Shown: positions 21,173-33,539, counted from the stretch's first letter. The stretch is 64,000 nucleotides of DNA from Thysanoteuthis rhombus (GCA_963457665.1 OY735212.1:984397-1048396); one strand, 5' to 3'. Notes: generated by a model not told the origin, from the sequence alone. Numbers and translations: made by a program.

Positions 21173-23609
21173 ATAAAAACAAGATTCAAAATAAAAAAAG
21201 CTTCTCTATTAAAAACGCCTTGCAACACACCAGGGGAAACTTGAGATGATATACAAATCCCTTTTTCCTCTTGAAGAAAAGAAAAAATGTTATTTTAGTG
21301 AAACATCACCAAACAAAAATAAAAATATTCTGAGACTTTTATTACAATAAGCAACGCATGAAGCTCTAACACAGAATCACTATATAAATGCTTTACATTT
21401 GGGATTTACCACAAACTTTATGGGATAACATGTTCTTGGCTTAGTCTGGTCCAAGGCACTCAAAATTGCACTCAGAACTGTAGCAATAATCTGTGATATA
21501 TTCTGCAAAATATAACTCGATGGCAGTTGCCCTAAGGTGATATGTCATCAACTAACAATGAGCTTCTTATGCAGAATCTCAAAAATTCCTTTTAGATATT
21601 AGATCTTTGGGGGATCAGAAATGTACGGAAACCCTTTCTAAATGCTGTGGGAACGAAAAGTAATATAGTTTGAAGGATTTATAGTGGTAATGTCTTATAT
21701 ATTATGTGACATGCCTGTCTGTTTATCGTATATTCTACAGAAACAGAGGAAAGGGAAAATGTTGACATCTGAACACATATTGGCTAATGCTAACCAAGTT
21801 CTACTGTGAGTGTGCATATCTATGGTCGTGCGTGTGTGCTGTTCATTGGCTGCAGGTCAAATATGACGTACGTAGAAAAAAAAGATAAGCGAGAAATTGA
21901 AAATGATCTGGAATTGAACATGTCGGATGGGGAGAGAGAATGAAAATTAGGGTAGGGTACGCAAAAGGTTAGGCAATGGAGTATAAAATATTCGCTACAG
22001 GAGAACGACAGAGAGGGAATATGCGTGCGTTCACTGTTTTTGGTTGCTTGTAATATACCTACTATTAATTATGTTGATGAAAATGCTCTTGATTGATATT
22101 AGGAAGTGTGAAATTAGTTTCAATCTATTAAATATGGCTTTGTTGTCCCTTACACTCCCTGCTTACTTGTTCCTGGGCAATAAGTGCTATTTTCTGATTC
22201 ATTATATTTGAAAAGTCAAGAAAATACCAATCATTCTTTTCAAAATTTGTTTTTTGTTAACAGGATAATTGAGAATGTACTTATTTTTCAATTCACAAAT
22301 TTTAATCACGTAAAGTGAGAAAAACTATTGCATATGAATATCACTATCTTGGTCACAAAAGTAAAGTTTGGAGGGAATAATAGCCATGTTCTATACTTTT
22401 TACATGTAAGCAATCTACTTATGAACTGTATGGTCTTCATTATTTTTTGACTCTCACACTTGAATGGGGATTTTTACCTCCCTACCAACCATTAAAAACC
22501 ATGGACTCTTCAAGTTTTGTGGATTCAATATTTTTTTCTTAAGAATAATTTCACAGAAATCAAAATAGATCTATTAAATCTTTCACATAGATTAACATGT
22601 TAGGAAATAACACCCACTCCCCAGGAACAAAAAGTCACGTTGCTATGTTGATGTTGGGTGGGTTCACTTCAAAAGGTCCCATTTGGGAAGAGTCCTTTTG
22701 GAAACTAAGACGTGTGTGGCTTTGGTAAGCGTCCAAGAAGGCGTTCCGTTGCAGGAAAAGAAACGTGCTAAGGGATACAAACGAGAAACCAAATGCTGGT
22801 TGAAAAGGAAACAAAACAGTCGAGTATGAAACTCTTAGGGAATTCTCCACCTCTCATCCCGTTCTGCATTTTTGCATTTCTCATCCTGACGGGATACCAA
22901 AAAAGATTTATCAAGGATACTTGATGTAAGCGGTAGGCCAACAGCAGCAAGAACGATAACTCTTCAAATGTACAGTTCAAGAGGCAAGACAGAGAGTTTT
23001 CATCGTGAGGGGTAATTCCTTCTACCCAAGAGCCACGCTTTAGGAGAACTATCAAATCTGATTACAAGGGACGATAGCCTAATCTGGCAACCCTGAAACC
23101 TAATAATCAATAAATGCATTAACATTTGAGGACCGAATCTCTCCTTTTCAAGTTCCATATTTTTCGACGTTGCATGGTACAGTAGTTATCTACAGTGTTT
23201 GACTGTGAGATGATACTTGGTAGGGTCTTCATACTTTCCAAAATGGCCAGTAACCACCTTTTTTCATGGAACCTGCTGTGGCCTCGCACGTGCCTCCAAC
23301 TTATTTTTTCTTTGGGATCAGATCTCTGCAGTTCAAGACTTCTGTCTTTGGTCAAATGTACGATCTTGGACATTGCGAATCTCCAGGCCGTAACACATTT
23401 CGTTTAGATCTTCCTTTTTTATTTATCTTTTTAAAAGAAATCGAAACGAACCAAAATTAAACCAAACCATATCTAATAGTTATAACAATGTATTATTAGT
23501 TGGAATCACAAGAGAATGAAACATTGTCATAATTGTTCTCACATCGATGAATTTACGTAGATTTCCTTTTCTCATCTGTTCTATTTTAGTACCTAAGCAT
23601 CTCGAGTAT
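21173..23609. other. No gene recognised
   Basis: About 2.4 kb. GAAATAACACCCACTCCCCA (22603) with AGGAACAAAAAGTCA recurs in part at 63905-63940 (AAATAACACTTTCTACCCAG, GAACAAACAAGTCA), showing a short dispersed repeat. The overlapping 60-95 codon frames at 22635-23460 lie on opposing strands with no recognised domain. Confidence 0.45.
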
Positions 23610-23905
23610 CGATTGCCGTTACTGACTGACAGGTTGACATACGACCCTTGATTAGAGTTACCAATTCAGATGTCTTTCCCCTGAATCTAGGTTTTCTGAT
23701 TGCTTCTACATGTCAGAAACTGATATCTAAATGATCTTTTGATGAGTGACGAATATCTTATTTCAAATCATAGTGAAAAAGAAAATAGTTATATATTTAA
23801 TACATTCAGTAATATTTTGATAAAAAATAAACTTTGAAGATCAAAGTCACTCTTAATCTAAAAATGATATGTAATATATTTCCTAGATTATATATATATA
23901 TATAT
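23610..23905 (+). repeat. Dispersed repeat family C, copy 2
   Basis: ATCGATTGCCGTTACTGACT, then AGATCAAAGTCACTCTTAAT and ATATATTTCCTAGATTATA, in the same order as 6185-6475. A third, shorter match (GCCGTCACTGACTGACGG) lies at 58951. Confidence 0.5.
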
Positions 23906-23945
23906 GAAAGATCTAGGTGCAAATGAAAACATATTCATAAATATA

Positions 23946-24048
23946 AACACACGCATAAACACACACACAAACACACACACACACACACACACACATACAC
24001 ACTCAAATCTGAAAGCAAACAACCTGTAAAAATGAAATGTAATATTTG

Positions 24049-24112
<64 letters not shown>
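23946..24112. repeat. (CA)n and (TA)n arrays
   Basis: CA-rich tract at 23946-24000 and a 64-nt TA run at 24049-24112. Confidence 0.95.
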
Positions 24113-24115
<3 letters not shown>

Positions 24116-24379
24116 GATGTTACATGTTACTACTCTTATGGGATAGAGGTAGAATTTGTATCAATTTTAAGGGCGTTATCCGAAACAATTACCAAGCATG
24201 AAATTAATGTAAGATTCAAGAGGCGATATAAATACATAATTTGCCTCATTTAATTTTGCATATGAACAGAAAATGTCTGAAATCTAATATTACAGTTCTT
24301 GTATTAATAACAGCTCGACATGTTCAATAACTGGACAACCGTAGCGTCAAAGTTTAAAGCCATGCAAGAAATTCCCATT

Positions 24380-24700
24380 GAAAAATAAGTATTGTTAGAA
24401 CCGATTATCTTTATGACATAGGTGTTTTGCTCCGGAAAACATAGAGTGAAAAAAATCTAGAAACATCTAGATTCTGGAGAATCTGCATCTTATTTTCAAT
24501 GGAAAACTTTTAAAATTGAGAAAAAAAAACATCTTGTGAATCTGGATGTTATTAATAAATTCGCCTGAATAAGGCCTCCAAAAGGTGAAAAAAAAAATTT
24601 TTTTAATAGATAAAAGCAAGAAGGGATGTAGTAAGGTACTCATGCTAGTTTTCAAACCTGTAGACAAAATGGTATGACCAAGAGCACTGGAACAAACAAG
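24380..24700 (-). repeat. Dispersed repeat family A, copy (inverted)
   Basis: The reverse complement carries TGCTCTTGGTCATACCATTT, TGTCTACAGGTTTGAAAACT and later CTAGATGTTTCTAGA, matching the 53295-53660 copy in order. Confidence 0.55.
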
Positions 24701-25065
24701 CAAGCAAACAAACAAACATATAAACAATTACACAAACACAGGCACATACAAAAGAAGGATATAACCTTTCACTGTCTTTGATGGCTACGGTTGCTCAACA
24801 TACACACATGCACACAAAAAGACACACACACTTGTATATAGGGTGTTTAATTAAAGATGCACGTAAATTTTAGGCTACAATTTTAGTCATGTAGCATCCA
24901 TTCCTCTGTGTTGTGTCAGCTATGACGTTTTCCAATGTAAAGTTGAAATATATGTGTGACCAGTATCTCTCCGTAATGTTTGTCCTGATAGTTTTTTTTA
25001 AAGAAATAAATAGCTTAAATATAAATTATTAAAAAGACGGTTGCATCTTTCTTCGTACATCTTGG
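24701..25065. other. No gene recognised
   Basis: Short CAAA-rich and CACA-rich stretches; nothing else. Confidence 0.5.
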
Positions 25066-25155
25066 TTTAGAAACCATCAACCAAAACCTTCAACAGAACA
25101 GTCAACAGAGGTGTCTTCAATTTTCAAATAGGTCTAACTGGCTATGTATGTACGT

Positions 25156-25167
<12 letters not shown>
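25066..25167 (+). repeat. Dispersed family B, 5' half (interrupted copy)
   Basis: AACAGTCAACAGAGGTGTCT, then AATAGGTCTAACTGGCTATG and TATGTACGTACA, matching the first half of family B at 13590 and 44540. The copy breaks at the CA/TA tract and resumes at 25566. Confidence 0.6.
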
Positions 25168-25174
<7 letters not shown>

Positions 25175-25212
<38 letters not shown>

Positions 25213-25501
25213 CCACAGTCAGCTGTTTCGATGTATTACATCTCTTCAGTGTGGTTATAGACTTTTATCCCATCCAGTACCGCGAGGCAGAATTGAAACC
25301 CTCACATCGGTCCCGGAGGCCAATATCCCACCTCTGGACTACGGAACTGGATGGTCAGTAAGGCTGAATTTAAGCGATATATCCATTTACGCAGAAACTC
25401 CTCATCCACCAGAGTGCTCTATTCCGATGGAAGAGCATTGCATAAGCTTACAATGGATGAGGTACCTCACTTAAAGAGTGCTCAACCCTGAATTGAGGAG
25501 C

Positions 25502-25564
<63 letters not shown>
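25175..25564 (-). mobile_element. Penelope-like terminal cassette between two (TA)n runs
   Basis: A 297-nt unique segment (25210-25506) lies between TA runs at 25175-25209 and 25507-25564, and interrupts a family B repeat. On the minus strand it contains a hammerhead-ribozyme fold at its downstream end, right against the TA run. Hammerheads in terminal repeats are known for Penelope-like elements, which is the basis for the family assignment. The 108-codon frame at 25148-25474 on the other strand is incidental. No RT domain is present. Confidence 0.6.
25213..25254 (-). ncRNA. Type I hammerhead ribozyme fold, one critical substitution
   Basis: Read on the minus strand: CCACA (stem I 5' strand), CUGAAGA core, GAUGU-AAU-ACAUC (perfect 5-bp stem II), GAAA, ACAG/CUGA (stem III, three of four pairs), C17, and UGUGG (stem I 3' strand). 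Stem I is a perfect 5 bp. The only departure from a working core is position 16.1: the triplet before the cleavage site is GAC instead of the usual NUH, which breaks the A15.1-U16.1 pair and should reduce or abolish cleavage. Confidence 0.7.
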
Positions 25565-25565
<1 letters not shown>

Positions 25566-25568
<3 letters not shown>

Positions 25569-25900
25569 TACAATGGAGCTAGACGGTTGAAGATTTAAAC
25601 ATTTATTCCTTGTCATAACAAGAAAAAAAAGTTTTTTAGTGGGTTGGGGATTTCAATTTGCAATGCATGTTAATCTCATTTTTTTTTCTTTTTTGTCCTT
25701 TAGCAATCACGCCTGTTTTTCCTCTTTTTTCTTTGGAAAATTCGAACTTCAGTGATCACTGTCCAACAAAAGTCGAGAGACTTATGCATCGATCATCGCG
25801 TTTCCCAATGTTTTTAATTAATCGACCCCACACGGCGAAAGATGTTGGTCCCGTGGCAGTTGTTATGGAGTGACCAACAAGACCTTTATTGCTTCAAATT
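25566..25900 (+). repeat. Dispersed family B, 3' half (interrupted copy)
   Basis: GCGTACAATGGAGCTAGACG resumes the family exactly where the 13590 and 44540 copies have GCACCAATGGAGCT, followed by the later family motifs (GATCACTGTCCAAC, GAGTGACCAACAAGACC). Confidence 0.6.
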
Positions 25901-26014
25901 AAACTTTACTTCAAATTTTAAGGCTGTTGCAACTTCATGAAGAGACGCTGATAGTTTCCAAGTTCGCTAGTACTGACGAATTTGAAGGATGGGCGCAATA
26001 TATTGAAACTTACA

Positions 26015-26150
26015 GAGAAAGAGAGAGGGGCTGAGAGACATAGACAGAGAGAGTCAGAGAGAGAGAGACAGAGACAAACAGGCAGAGGGAGGGAGGGGCA
26101 GAGAGAGAGAGAGAGGGGGAGGAAGGGAGAGAGAAAGACGGAGAGGGCTA
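26015..26150. repeat. (GA)n-rich purine tract
   Basis: About 135 nt of GA/GAGA/GGAG, with almost no pyrimidines apart from CA interruptions. Explains the R/E-rich and S/L-rich frames on the two strands. Confidence 0.95.
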
Positions 26151-26210
26151 ATGCGTGTGTGGGAGAGGTGGGTTATGGAAGAGGAAATGCGGTTTTTATT
26201 TAGTGGGTTG

Positions 26211-26345
26211 TCAGGGGAGGTAACTCTGTTATTCCCGTCAATAGCCGACGTTGTCGTCTTTGGCGGCGGCTGCAGCAACCAGGATGGGCGTGTACGGTTC
26301 ACCCGTGGGTTCCAGACGTGAAGTCTCCCCTCGTCTCTCGTTACA
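26211..26345. other. CpG-rich patch headed by a GGGAGGTAACT motif
   Basis: Twelve CpG in about 125 nt (for example GTCAATAGCCGACGTTGTCG and GGCGGCGGCTGCAG), in a window otherwise poor in CpG. It begins TCAGGGGAGGTAACTCTG. Related words occur at 36776 (GTCAAGGGAGGTAATTA), and inverted at 33735 and 59041. It could be a young transposable-element end or an unmethylated regulatory patch; nothing distinguishes these. Confidence 0.4.
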
Positions 26346-26679
26346 ATTTGTTTGTTGTCATAGCCCTGTTGGTCACTGTGTTGTCGGCCCAACGTGAAAC
26401 AGAAAGAAAGCAAAAACTGCACAGGGTTGCCAAATTAGCTACTTTTCAGATAGGTCTTCAGGGTTGGATCCAGTATTTTGAGCAAAAGGTGGGGTTAAAA
26501 AATAAGAATTATTTTTTACCAATGAATGCATAAAAACGGAACCATAAGAAAAAAGGAAACACATTTTGAAGATCAATGTTTTTAAGGTTGATCTGTGATT
26601 ATTTGGGATTTTTACTTGTAAACTCCTAGATAAATAAGTTTAAATTGTGCTTTGCCCGAGAGGAACACCTGAACCGCTC

Positions 26680-26725
26680 GATCTGGAATCGAACCCGATC
26701 TGGATAATAGTACGTTTGATAAAAG
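26680..26725 (-). mobile_element. tRNA-type box B, probable SINE remnant
   Basis: The reverse complement contains GGGTTCGATTCC, a perfect box B. No cloverleaf could be folded around it, so it is a SINE or pseudo-tRNA remnant, not a tRNA gene. Confidence 0.35.
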
Positions 26726-27880
26726 TAAATGGACATTCATTTTAAATTAATAATTTCTCTCGGGGTCTTAGTATACAGTTATTTTTTGATAAATGGACTT
26801 TAAAAGGGTGTTCATAACATTTTAGCTATGTAAAAGAGACGATAGCCAATTCTTTTGCCATGTTTAAAGATTGTTTTAGCTACAAATACCAAACCATACA
26901 GGGACACCACTGAAATTGTTTATCAGTACTGAAATGTGGGAGGAGGGGCGAAAGACAAGGGGTGAAGTTTGAGGAAAAGTAAAGATCAAAGAAAAAAAAA
27001 AGAAATCAGAGGGAAAAAAAATTGTTAATACGTGTTATGGTAAACGATTCAACCACAATTAAATATAATATAATAACCAAAAAGGGTAAGAACACGGGAA
27101 GATAAATTATGCCCTTTTTCTGGCAAGCATTTTAGGTTTTTGAAGATTACATTATTTTCTAATTTAAAGGAAAAAAAATTGATGGATGCGAGGTGTTATA
27201 CGACATGGAAAAATTAAGTTTAACGTTTGTGGGAAAAATTGCTTAATTCTTCGGTTGAATATGTTGGTGGAGAATTGATTTGAAGAAGTTTTTACTGTGT
27301 AATTAGAATTCTTAAAGATGATATAAGTTGGTTTGCATGCAGTTGAAGAATAAAACCAATACGATAGATCTAATATTTAAATGATTGAACGCCCAATAGG
27401 AGTGACTTGAACAGCGAGTCACGTCTGTTGTTATATTTACTGATCTCTCATTGTTAAATACATTTGGGTAACCTTTATATGTAAACCCTGTTCCAACAAA
27501 TTTAATATGTAATATAAAATAACATCCATATACAATACATTATTATAATACCCGATATAAAATAACATATAAGACATAAGCTATATATGAAAATCAGAGC
27601 TGAAACGGAGTTGGTGTTTGATGAACACTGCTGGGGTACCATGTTTATATTACTTCGATTTTAAAATCCCCGAAATAGTCAAATGGTAAACAACTGATGA
27701 TCCCAACAACAGAAAATTTATACATTGCACCATAAAAACAAAGTATTTATATAAAATGGAAAAATCATCGGAGAAAATTACATAAATTGCATTGACAGGT
27801 ATAAGGAAATAAGTGACTGAAATGACATAAAATACTTTCTTCTTTGCCTTTAAACCTGTAAAACTTTCTTGCATCTATAT
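26726..27880. other. No gene recognised
   Basis: AT-rich, no repeat matched. Confidence 0.5.
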
Positions 27881-27883
27881 TAG

Positions 27884-27929
27884 TGTGTGTGTGTGTTTGT
27901 GTGTGCGTGTGTGTGTGTGTGTGTGTGTT
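27884..27929. repeat. (GT)n microsatellite
   Basis: GT run with two interruptions. Confidence 0.9.
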
Positions 27930-29150
27930 GCAATCTGATAGGGGAAGTGGTGATTTCGTAATATCCCTGAACATTTCAGAAATATCATGGAATCATTAGT
28001 TTTACGATCAGTGCAGATCCTCACTGGATGCCCGACGACCGTGGGCCTGTGTCAGACTAAGCTATTTATATATACTGCAAATACTTGACATGTACTGTGA
28101 TTCAGTATTTACATGGATTTCAAGTAACATATACCCCGATTCAGTCACGACGCCGTTCCATTACAAGATGATGAGTCAGTCGAGTAGATAGGACTGTATA
28201 AGGGTATACACACACACACACACACACACACATACAACTGCTAATACACAGAACCCCTAATACACATACTCGCACACATACATAAATACATACGTGTCCG
28301 AGTCTGAACTTGCATAAATAATACTAACTAACCGAACAGATGGAGAAAACTAAGATTATTCATTATCTCATGATCCGACTCTTCTCTCACCCTTTTAGCT
28401 GTCTCTACTCATTCTCTTCCTTATCCTTTCCAATCTTTGATGCACTCCCATATTTTTTATCTAAATATCATACGATCATAGATTAATTACATAAGCAAAC
28501 ATGATTCCCCGCCCCATAGACTATCTAATTTCCTTTCCTCTCCACACGCTTCTCATCCTCTTATTAAACTACCAAATCTTCTCCTTGTATCACTACTAAA
28601 AGCGTAACATTCAAACGAGAGCAGGAAAAGGCAGAATAACCCACACATATAATACTTAACAATTTGTGTTTGTATTCTGTCGCGTTAATGGATGTAACTG
28701 ACGCAGTGAGATAGAATTCCATGTTCACATGATGTCATAAAAAGCTTGATTTAGATAAAAATTAAGAAGCCATGCAGTTGAATAACTGCATAAACCAAGC
28801 GTCGCTCAGCAAGTTTACGAAATATTTTACAATAGATCCCCTTTGTAGCATTTGATACCACTCTCTCGTTTTTTGCATTGAAGCTAGGACAGTTGAGTGT
28901 GTCATTTTACAAGTGATCCCTGATTCTTGATGACTTGCTCTTATCAAAACTGAATTATAATTGTTTGAAATTATAACTTGTATAGTTTGTTCCTATTTTA
29001 ATAGCACAAGAAATGACTTCTTGTTTGGGCCATCATTAGCTTAATATAATTTACTTGAAAAAAAACAAGAATAAATAATTAGATTCATATAAGGGGAGCA
29101 AAAACATTTTTTGATTTTCGACTTGATCCCCCGTCCCAATTTTTCTGGCA
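27930..29150. other. No gene recognised
   Basis: Contains a (CA)n run at 28206-28232 followed by CA-rich words to about 28290; otherwise unremarkable. Confidence 0.5.
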
Positions 29151-29154
29151 TCTG

Positions 29155-29215
29155 TGTGTATGTGAGTGTGTGTGTGTGCGTGTTTGTGTGTTTGAGAGAG
29201 AGAGAGAGAGAGAGT
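29155..29215. repeat. (GT)n-(GA)n compound microsatellite
   Basis: GT/GTGC words followed by 12 GA units. Explains four overlapping H/T- and S/L-rich frames. Confidence 0.9.
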
Positions 29216-30554
29216 GGGAAACAGACAGACACACAGACACATTGGTATTACATTTATCTATTAATACATCGTGTTTACAGCAGATAATCATATATCTGCT
29301 TCTTTCAGAAATTCTCTCATTTCATTCTGTTTGTGCACCATTTTTCAGCATCAAGTGAACAATTCACAATCACGATTACCTTCCATTCAATCGAGAGTTG
29401 GGATTGCAGAAATAAATTAGCGCCAAATATTTTGCCCTTTTGTGTATCTATGGTGGATTACGATAATGGTTAAACGTTATAAGGACACAAAACGAAAGAA
29501 ACCGAGTTTTAAAATGCTTCCAAATGATAAAAGTGTGCAGCATCAATTAAAATTTAAACTAATCACTAAGGAGCAGTGGTGACCCTATGGAATAAAATTT
29601 TATATAAAAGTTTTATGCTTTACTGGTCTGCCATTCTGAACAAAACAAACCCTAATTTTACGGTTTTCCTCCTCAATAAACTCAAATATTATTAAAAATT
29701 CATTTTTTTTCACGGAAATTTATTATTTTTAAATCAATGAAACTAATTATTCATATTGATTTTGTTTACACAGCAAATTGTAATGCAAATTGAAAAATAA
29801 AAGAGATTATACTTTAACGGTGGTAACTACTTTGTGCGGCATTTTAACCTAATTTGTGCTGTCCTCACTGGTTGTTGGATTAATCGAGAATGTTATCATT
29901 AATTTCTTATTGCTTGTTAAGTGAAATGAAATATATAATATTCGATTCTATTCCAATGTCTGTAGTGTTATTAAAAAAATGGCTTACCGTGCCTAAAATT
30001 ATTATTGTGGCTACAACCGCCATTGAGGCCATGAACTGAATTCACTTTTTCTGATTTTAACTGTATTTTTTTTTTTGCAGAATAGGATATCCTGTTTTGT
30101 TTTGCCAATAACATCTGTTGGATTTTTGTCCTACTTACATGAATAATTTTGTAAATTTTAGATCTCTGTTGAAACCAAATATCGACTTGAGACGGACACC
30201 ATTTTGTTGTAGTAACGAGTAGGCTTGAAACAAGATCTAAGCTTTGCCTTGTTCCACTCGCTCGCTTCGATGTTGAAAACCGAAACAAAGAATTGAAAGA
30301 AAATGTCTTTTTGTGGTGAATAGAACGCTATTCTGCAAGTTCACACCAATGCAGATCTCCATTAAATACGTATATAAAATACAACGTGTATCTATATATT
30401 TGATATATGCCATCACTTTGGATGACAGGGTTATACTAATATTATACCTTTGTACTTTCCAAAGCAAAGAAAACTGCTACCCCAGAATCCTTTAAAACAA
30501 AAAGATAGCATTATTAAGCCAAAATCTCGACCCAAGTAGTGTCTCAAAAAATTC
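29216..30554. other. No gene recognised
   Basis: The 105-codon minus-strand frame (29971-30288) has no recognised domain. A T-run followed by TGCAG at 30067-30080 looks like a splice acceptor but no exon follows. Confidence 0.45.
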
Positions 30555-30800
30555 ATTGTCGCTCGCTGTCAGGCCAATTAGAGGGTATGAGGGACAGGGA
30601 GAGGGGTTCAGCTTTCGTCATTGAACGTAGTGTAGAGATGAGTCTCCTCCTCATGAAGATGAATGGGATTGCGGCAGGGGGCTCTCTACACTATCCCCAG
30701 GTATTCAAAGACGTTCACCCATCTAGGTACTGACCAGGCTGACGTTGTTCTTACTTCGGTGATCGTACGAAAGCCAGTGTATTCGAAGCGATTAGGTCAT
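30555..30800 (-). mobile_element. 5S rRNA-derived SINE, copy 5
   Basis: The reverse complement of about 30710-30795 reads TTCGAATACACTGGCTTTCG, ACGATCACCGAAGTAAGAAC, AACGTCAGCCTGGTCAGTAC and CTAGATGGGTGAACG. This is the ordered 5S rRNA series, with box C nearly intact. The remainder (30555-30700) is body sequence. Confidence 0.75.
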
Positions 30801-31392
30801 AACTATTGTTTAAGATAAGCCAGTAGATGTATTATATTGCTTTGTCACCGGAGGAAAAACCGTATAATCTTAACTGAGAGACCTAGGAAATTGAATATCA
30901 AAGTAACATTTGTGACAGTAACCATGAGAGTACTTGGAAACTGAGAGAAATCTCAAGTAAATCAGAAACTTTACTTAAGACAGTGCAAGTGAAGACAGCG
31001 GTGTTTTCAGGATATCAATAATAAACTATGTTATGTGCAGAGACCGGAATCTGTCCTAAAGATTGAGACTCATAAACATTATCTGAAACTCTGAGATTCC
31101 AACGGATCACTCAATACAGGCCAGAAGAATAGATTTTGTATTAGTGAACCAGGAGAAAGAATGCATCAGATAGTTGATTTCGCAGTCCGAATGAACAAAA
31201 GGGTGAAGCTGAAAAATCATGATAATTTAAACCTTGCTAGGGAACCAAAGAAGATGTGGAACAAGGAGGTGACAGCAGTGTCAATCGTGCTCAGTACCTG
31301 GGGATCAGCCCGAAGAACATTGTAAAGAGGCAAGAGGAAATGGGATTCTGGGGGAGGACTGAGGTTACCAGACGACATCACCACTAATTGGC
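30801..31392. other. No gene recognised
   Basis: Nothing recognised. Confidence 0.5.
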
Positions 31393-31446
<54 letters not shown>

Positions 31447-31860
31447 GTCTTTTAACGTCCGTCGTTGGACATAGACCTTCCCCGGGATTCGCCACATTTC
31501 TCTATCTGTCTAGCTCGTATCTCCATCTAATATTCTGCCGGCCTCGGTTGCGCATGTGATCTTGGGGGATACATGTCGTGAGTCGTGATGTCCATCGGTT
31601 GTCTGCCATTCTTGCAACATGGCTAGCCCACCGCCATTTGAGATTTTTAATGGATTCTATGATGTCCCTGACTCTTGACTTTTCTCGAATTACTGTGCTA
31701 TCTTGTGGTCTCTCCAAATGAGGCCCAGCATTATTCTTTCATGTGCACGTTGCATGCTTCTCAATTTGCGGATCTGTCTCTTGGTTAAGTTCCATGTTTC
31801 AGCTCCATAAGTGACTATTGGGAGGATGCATAGGTTATACACCCTTCTTTCTGATAAAGA
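31393..31860 (-). mobile_element. RTE-type LINE 3' end, second copy
   Basis: The minus strand encodes, in two overlapping frames, RRVYNLCILPIVTYGAETWN, LTKRQIRKLRSMQRAHERIM and VRDIIESIKNLKWRWASHVA, the same C-terminal series as 18283-19183. It ends with GTCCGTCGTTGGAC/TTAAAAG-type sequence and an (ATG)n tail (31393-31446 as CATCAT on the plus strand). 5' truncated near the RRVYN block and shifted in frame once. Confidence 0.9.
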
Positions 31861-32659
31861 ATAGAAGGGGGCTTGCTGGCAATTGATTTCCAGTGCAAGC
31901 TGCAAATCACTACTGGTAAGAAAAATAAGAATTATAATCTTGAAAATAACAAAAGTGTAAAACGCAAGAGCGAGATAAGCAGTAAATCCAGAATCCAGAA
32001 AAATATTAACTGCAATGTTAACAGGAGAGAGACATCATTTTAATGATAGGGAAATTAATAACTGACAACCTCAGAATATTATTTTATTTCCATGTTTACA
32101 AGACATTTCTCATAAATCAAGTCCGACAAATTGAGAGAAAATAACTGAAAATGATTTCGCCAGTCACCAGTCTTTTTTTTTCTCCCTTTTCAGGGGGATG
32201 GGGGTGTTGTTGATAAACATAAAAAAATACACGATGAATTTTGTACAAAATGTTCCAGTTTTGACATCCGTCGACGTAGCTAGGGATTTCAAAAGATACA
32301 AGGGCCTGAGGTAGGGGCTTGTGTCCTTGAGGGACCTCCTCCAATATTTAGTGTGATTTGATGAAAAAAGGAAAATAACCAATAAATAGACATGCACTAT
32401 CACTTAATTGATAAACAACCTGAATTATTATTTATGCAATTCATGCATGGCTAGTGTGAACTATAATTTACGAGCTGAAAACCCGTCATACGTGTGGGAC
32501 ATGCGGTCATATCCTGCGTAAGGCATAAATAGAACCTTTGTTCCTAATAGGAGATCAAAACTATATTTAGGGGTACCTTATTTCTATAACTCTTACTATA
32601 ATGTACCGTTCTGATTACTTCAAAATCACATACAGATGAACTGATTCAGCCGTATGTAG

Positions 32660-32660
<1 letters not shown>
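31861..32660. other. No gene recognised
   Basis: 32260-32360 is G/A-rich on the minus strand and loosely resembles 43925-44060. No coding signal. Confidence 0.45.
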
Positions 32661-32664
<4 letters not shown>

Positions 32665-32750
<86 letters not shown>

Positions 32751-32771
32751 TAGATAGATAGATAGATAGAT
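32665..32771. repeat. (TA)n-(GA)n-(GATA)n compound microsatellite
   Basis: Three successive perfect tracts; the same order recurs at 56209-56295. Confidence 0.95.
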
Positions 32772-33196
32772 GGGAATCATGTCAGGAGAGTTCGAACGCA
32801 GGCACTCCGAGGTCCCATAAGGATCAAAAGAAAATTTAGTGGCTCAAGTTCAGGCTGTTACTGAGTTATGCAATGACGGACAGACATATATAGGGGACCC
32901 TGGGGCTTTTTCAAATGGCCCTTCCTCCTCTCCAGCTAAGCTTGTGTCATGACATCATTTGATAGTTTCTCATTCAATTGTGGCACTTCGTGGATGAGTG
33001 TTGTTTCTCTCACAATTGGCAGCTGCTGTTTAGCACAGGGAAATGTCACTGACAGTTATTCATCTTTCTCGTAATACAAAACAAAAAGAATAGAAAATTT
33101 AGATAAAAACAAGAATGTATCTGACTTTTGTTTATTTTGAAATGACACCAACCATAGAGTCAGAATATTCCTATGATTGATGCTTTCCTCTCTTTA
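32772..33196. other. No gene recognised
   Basis: Nothing recognised. Confidence 0.5.
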
Positions 33197-33205
33197 CACG
33201 CACGT

Positions 33206-33248
<43 letters not shown>

Positions 33249-33259
33249 TACACACACAA

Positions 33260-33311
<52 letters not shown>
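33197..33311. repeat. (CA)n and (TA)n arrays
   Basis: CA/CGCA tract at 33197-33258 and TA run at 33263-33311. Confidence 0.95.
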
Positions 33312-33313
<2 letters not shown>

Positions 33314-33539
33314 ATGCAGCTCCAATCCCATTTTTTAATAGTTAATCCAAGTCATGTAAAAAATGAACATCCATTTGAATTTTCATGCGATGATTTTTTT
33401 AGATAAAAAAAACAGCTGAACATCGTTTCAAATGGTGGTTAAGAGACATTTTTTATCAGCAGAATTGTTATCATTGTTACGGATAGAGAAACATAGAAAG
33501 AAAAAAACCCTTAGTTACATAAGCTGACTAGTCTACCAA

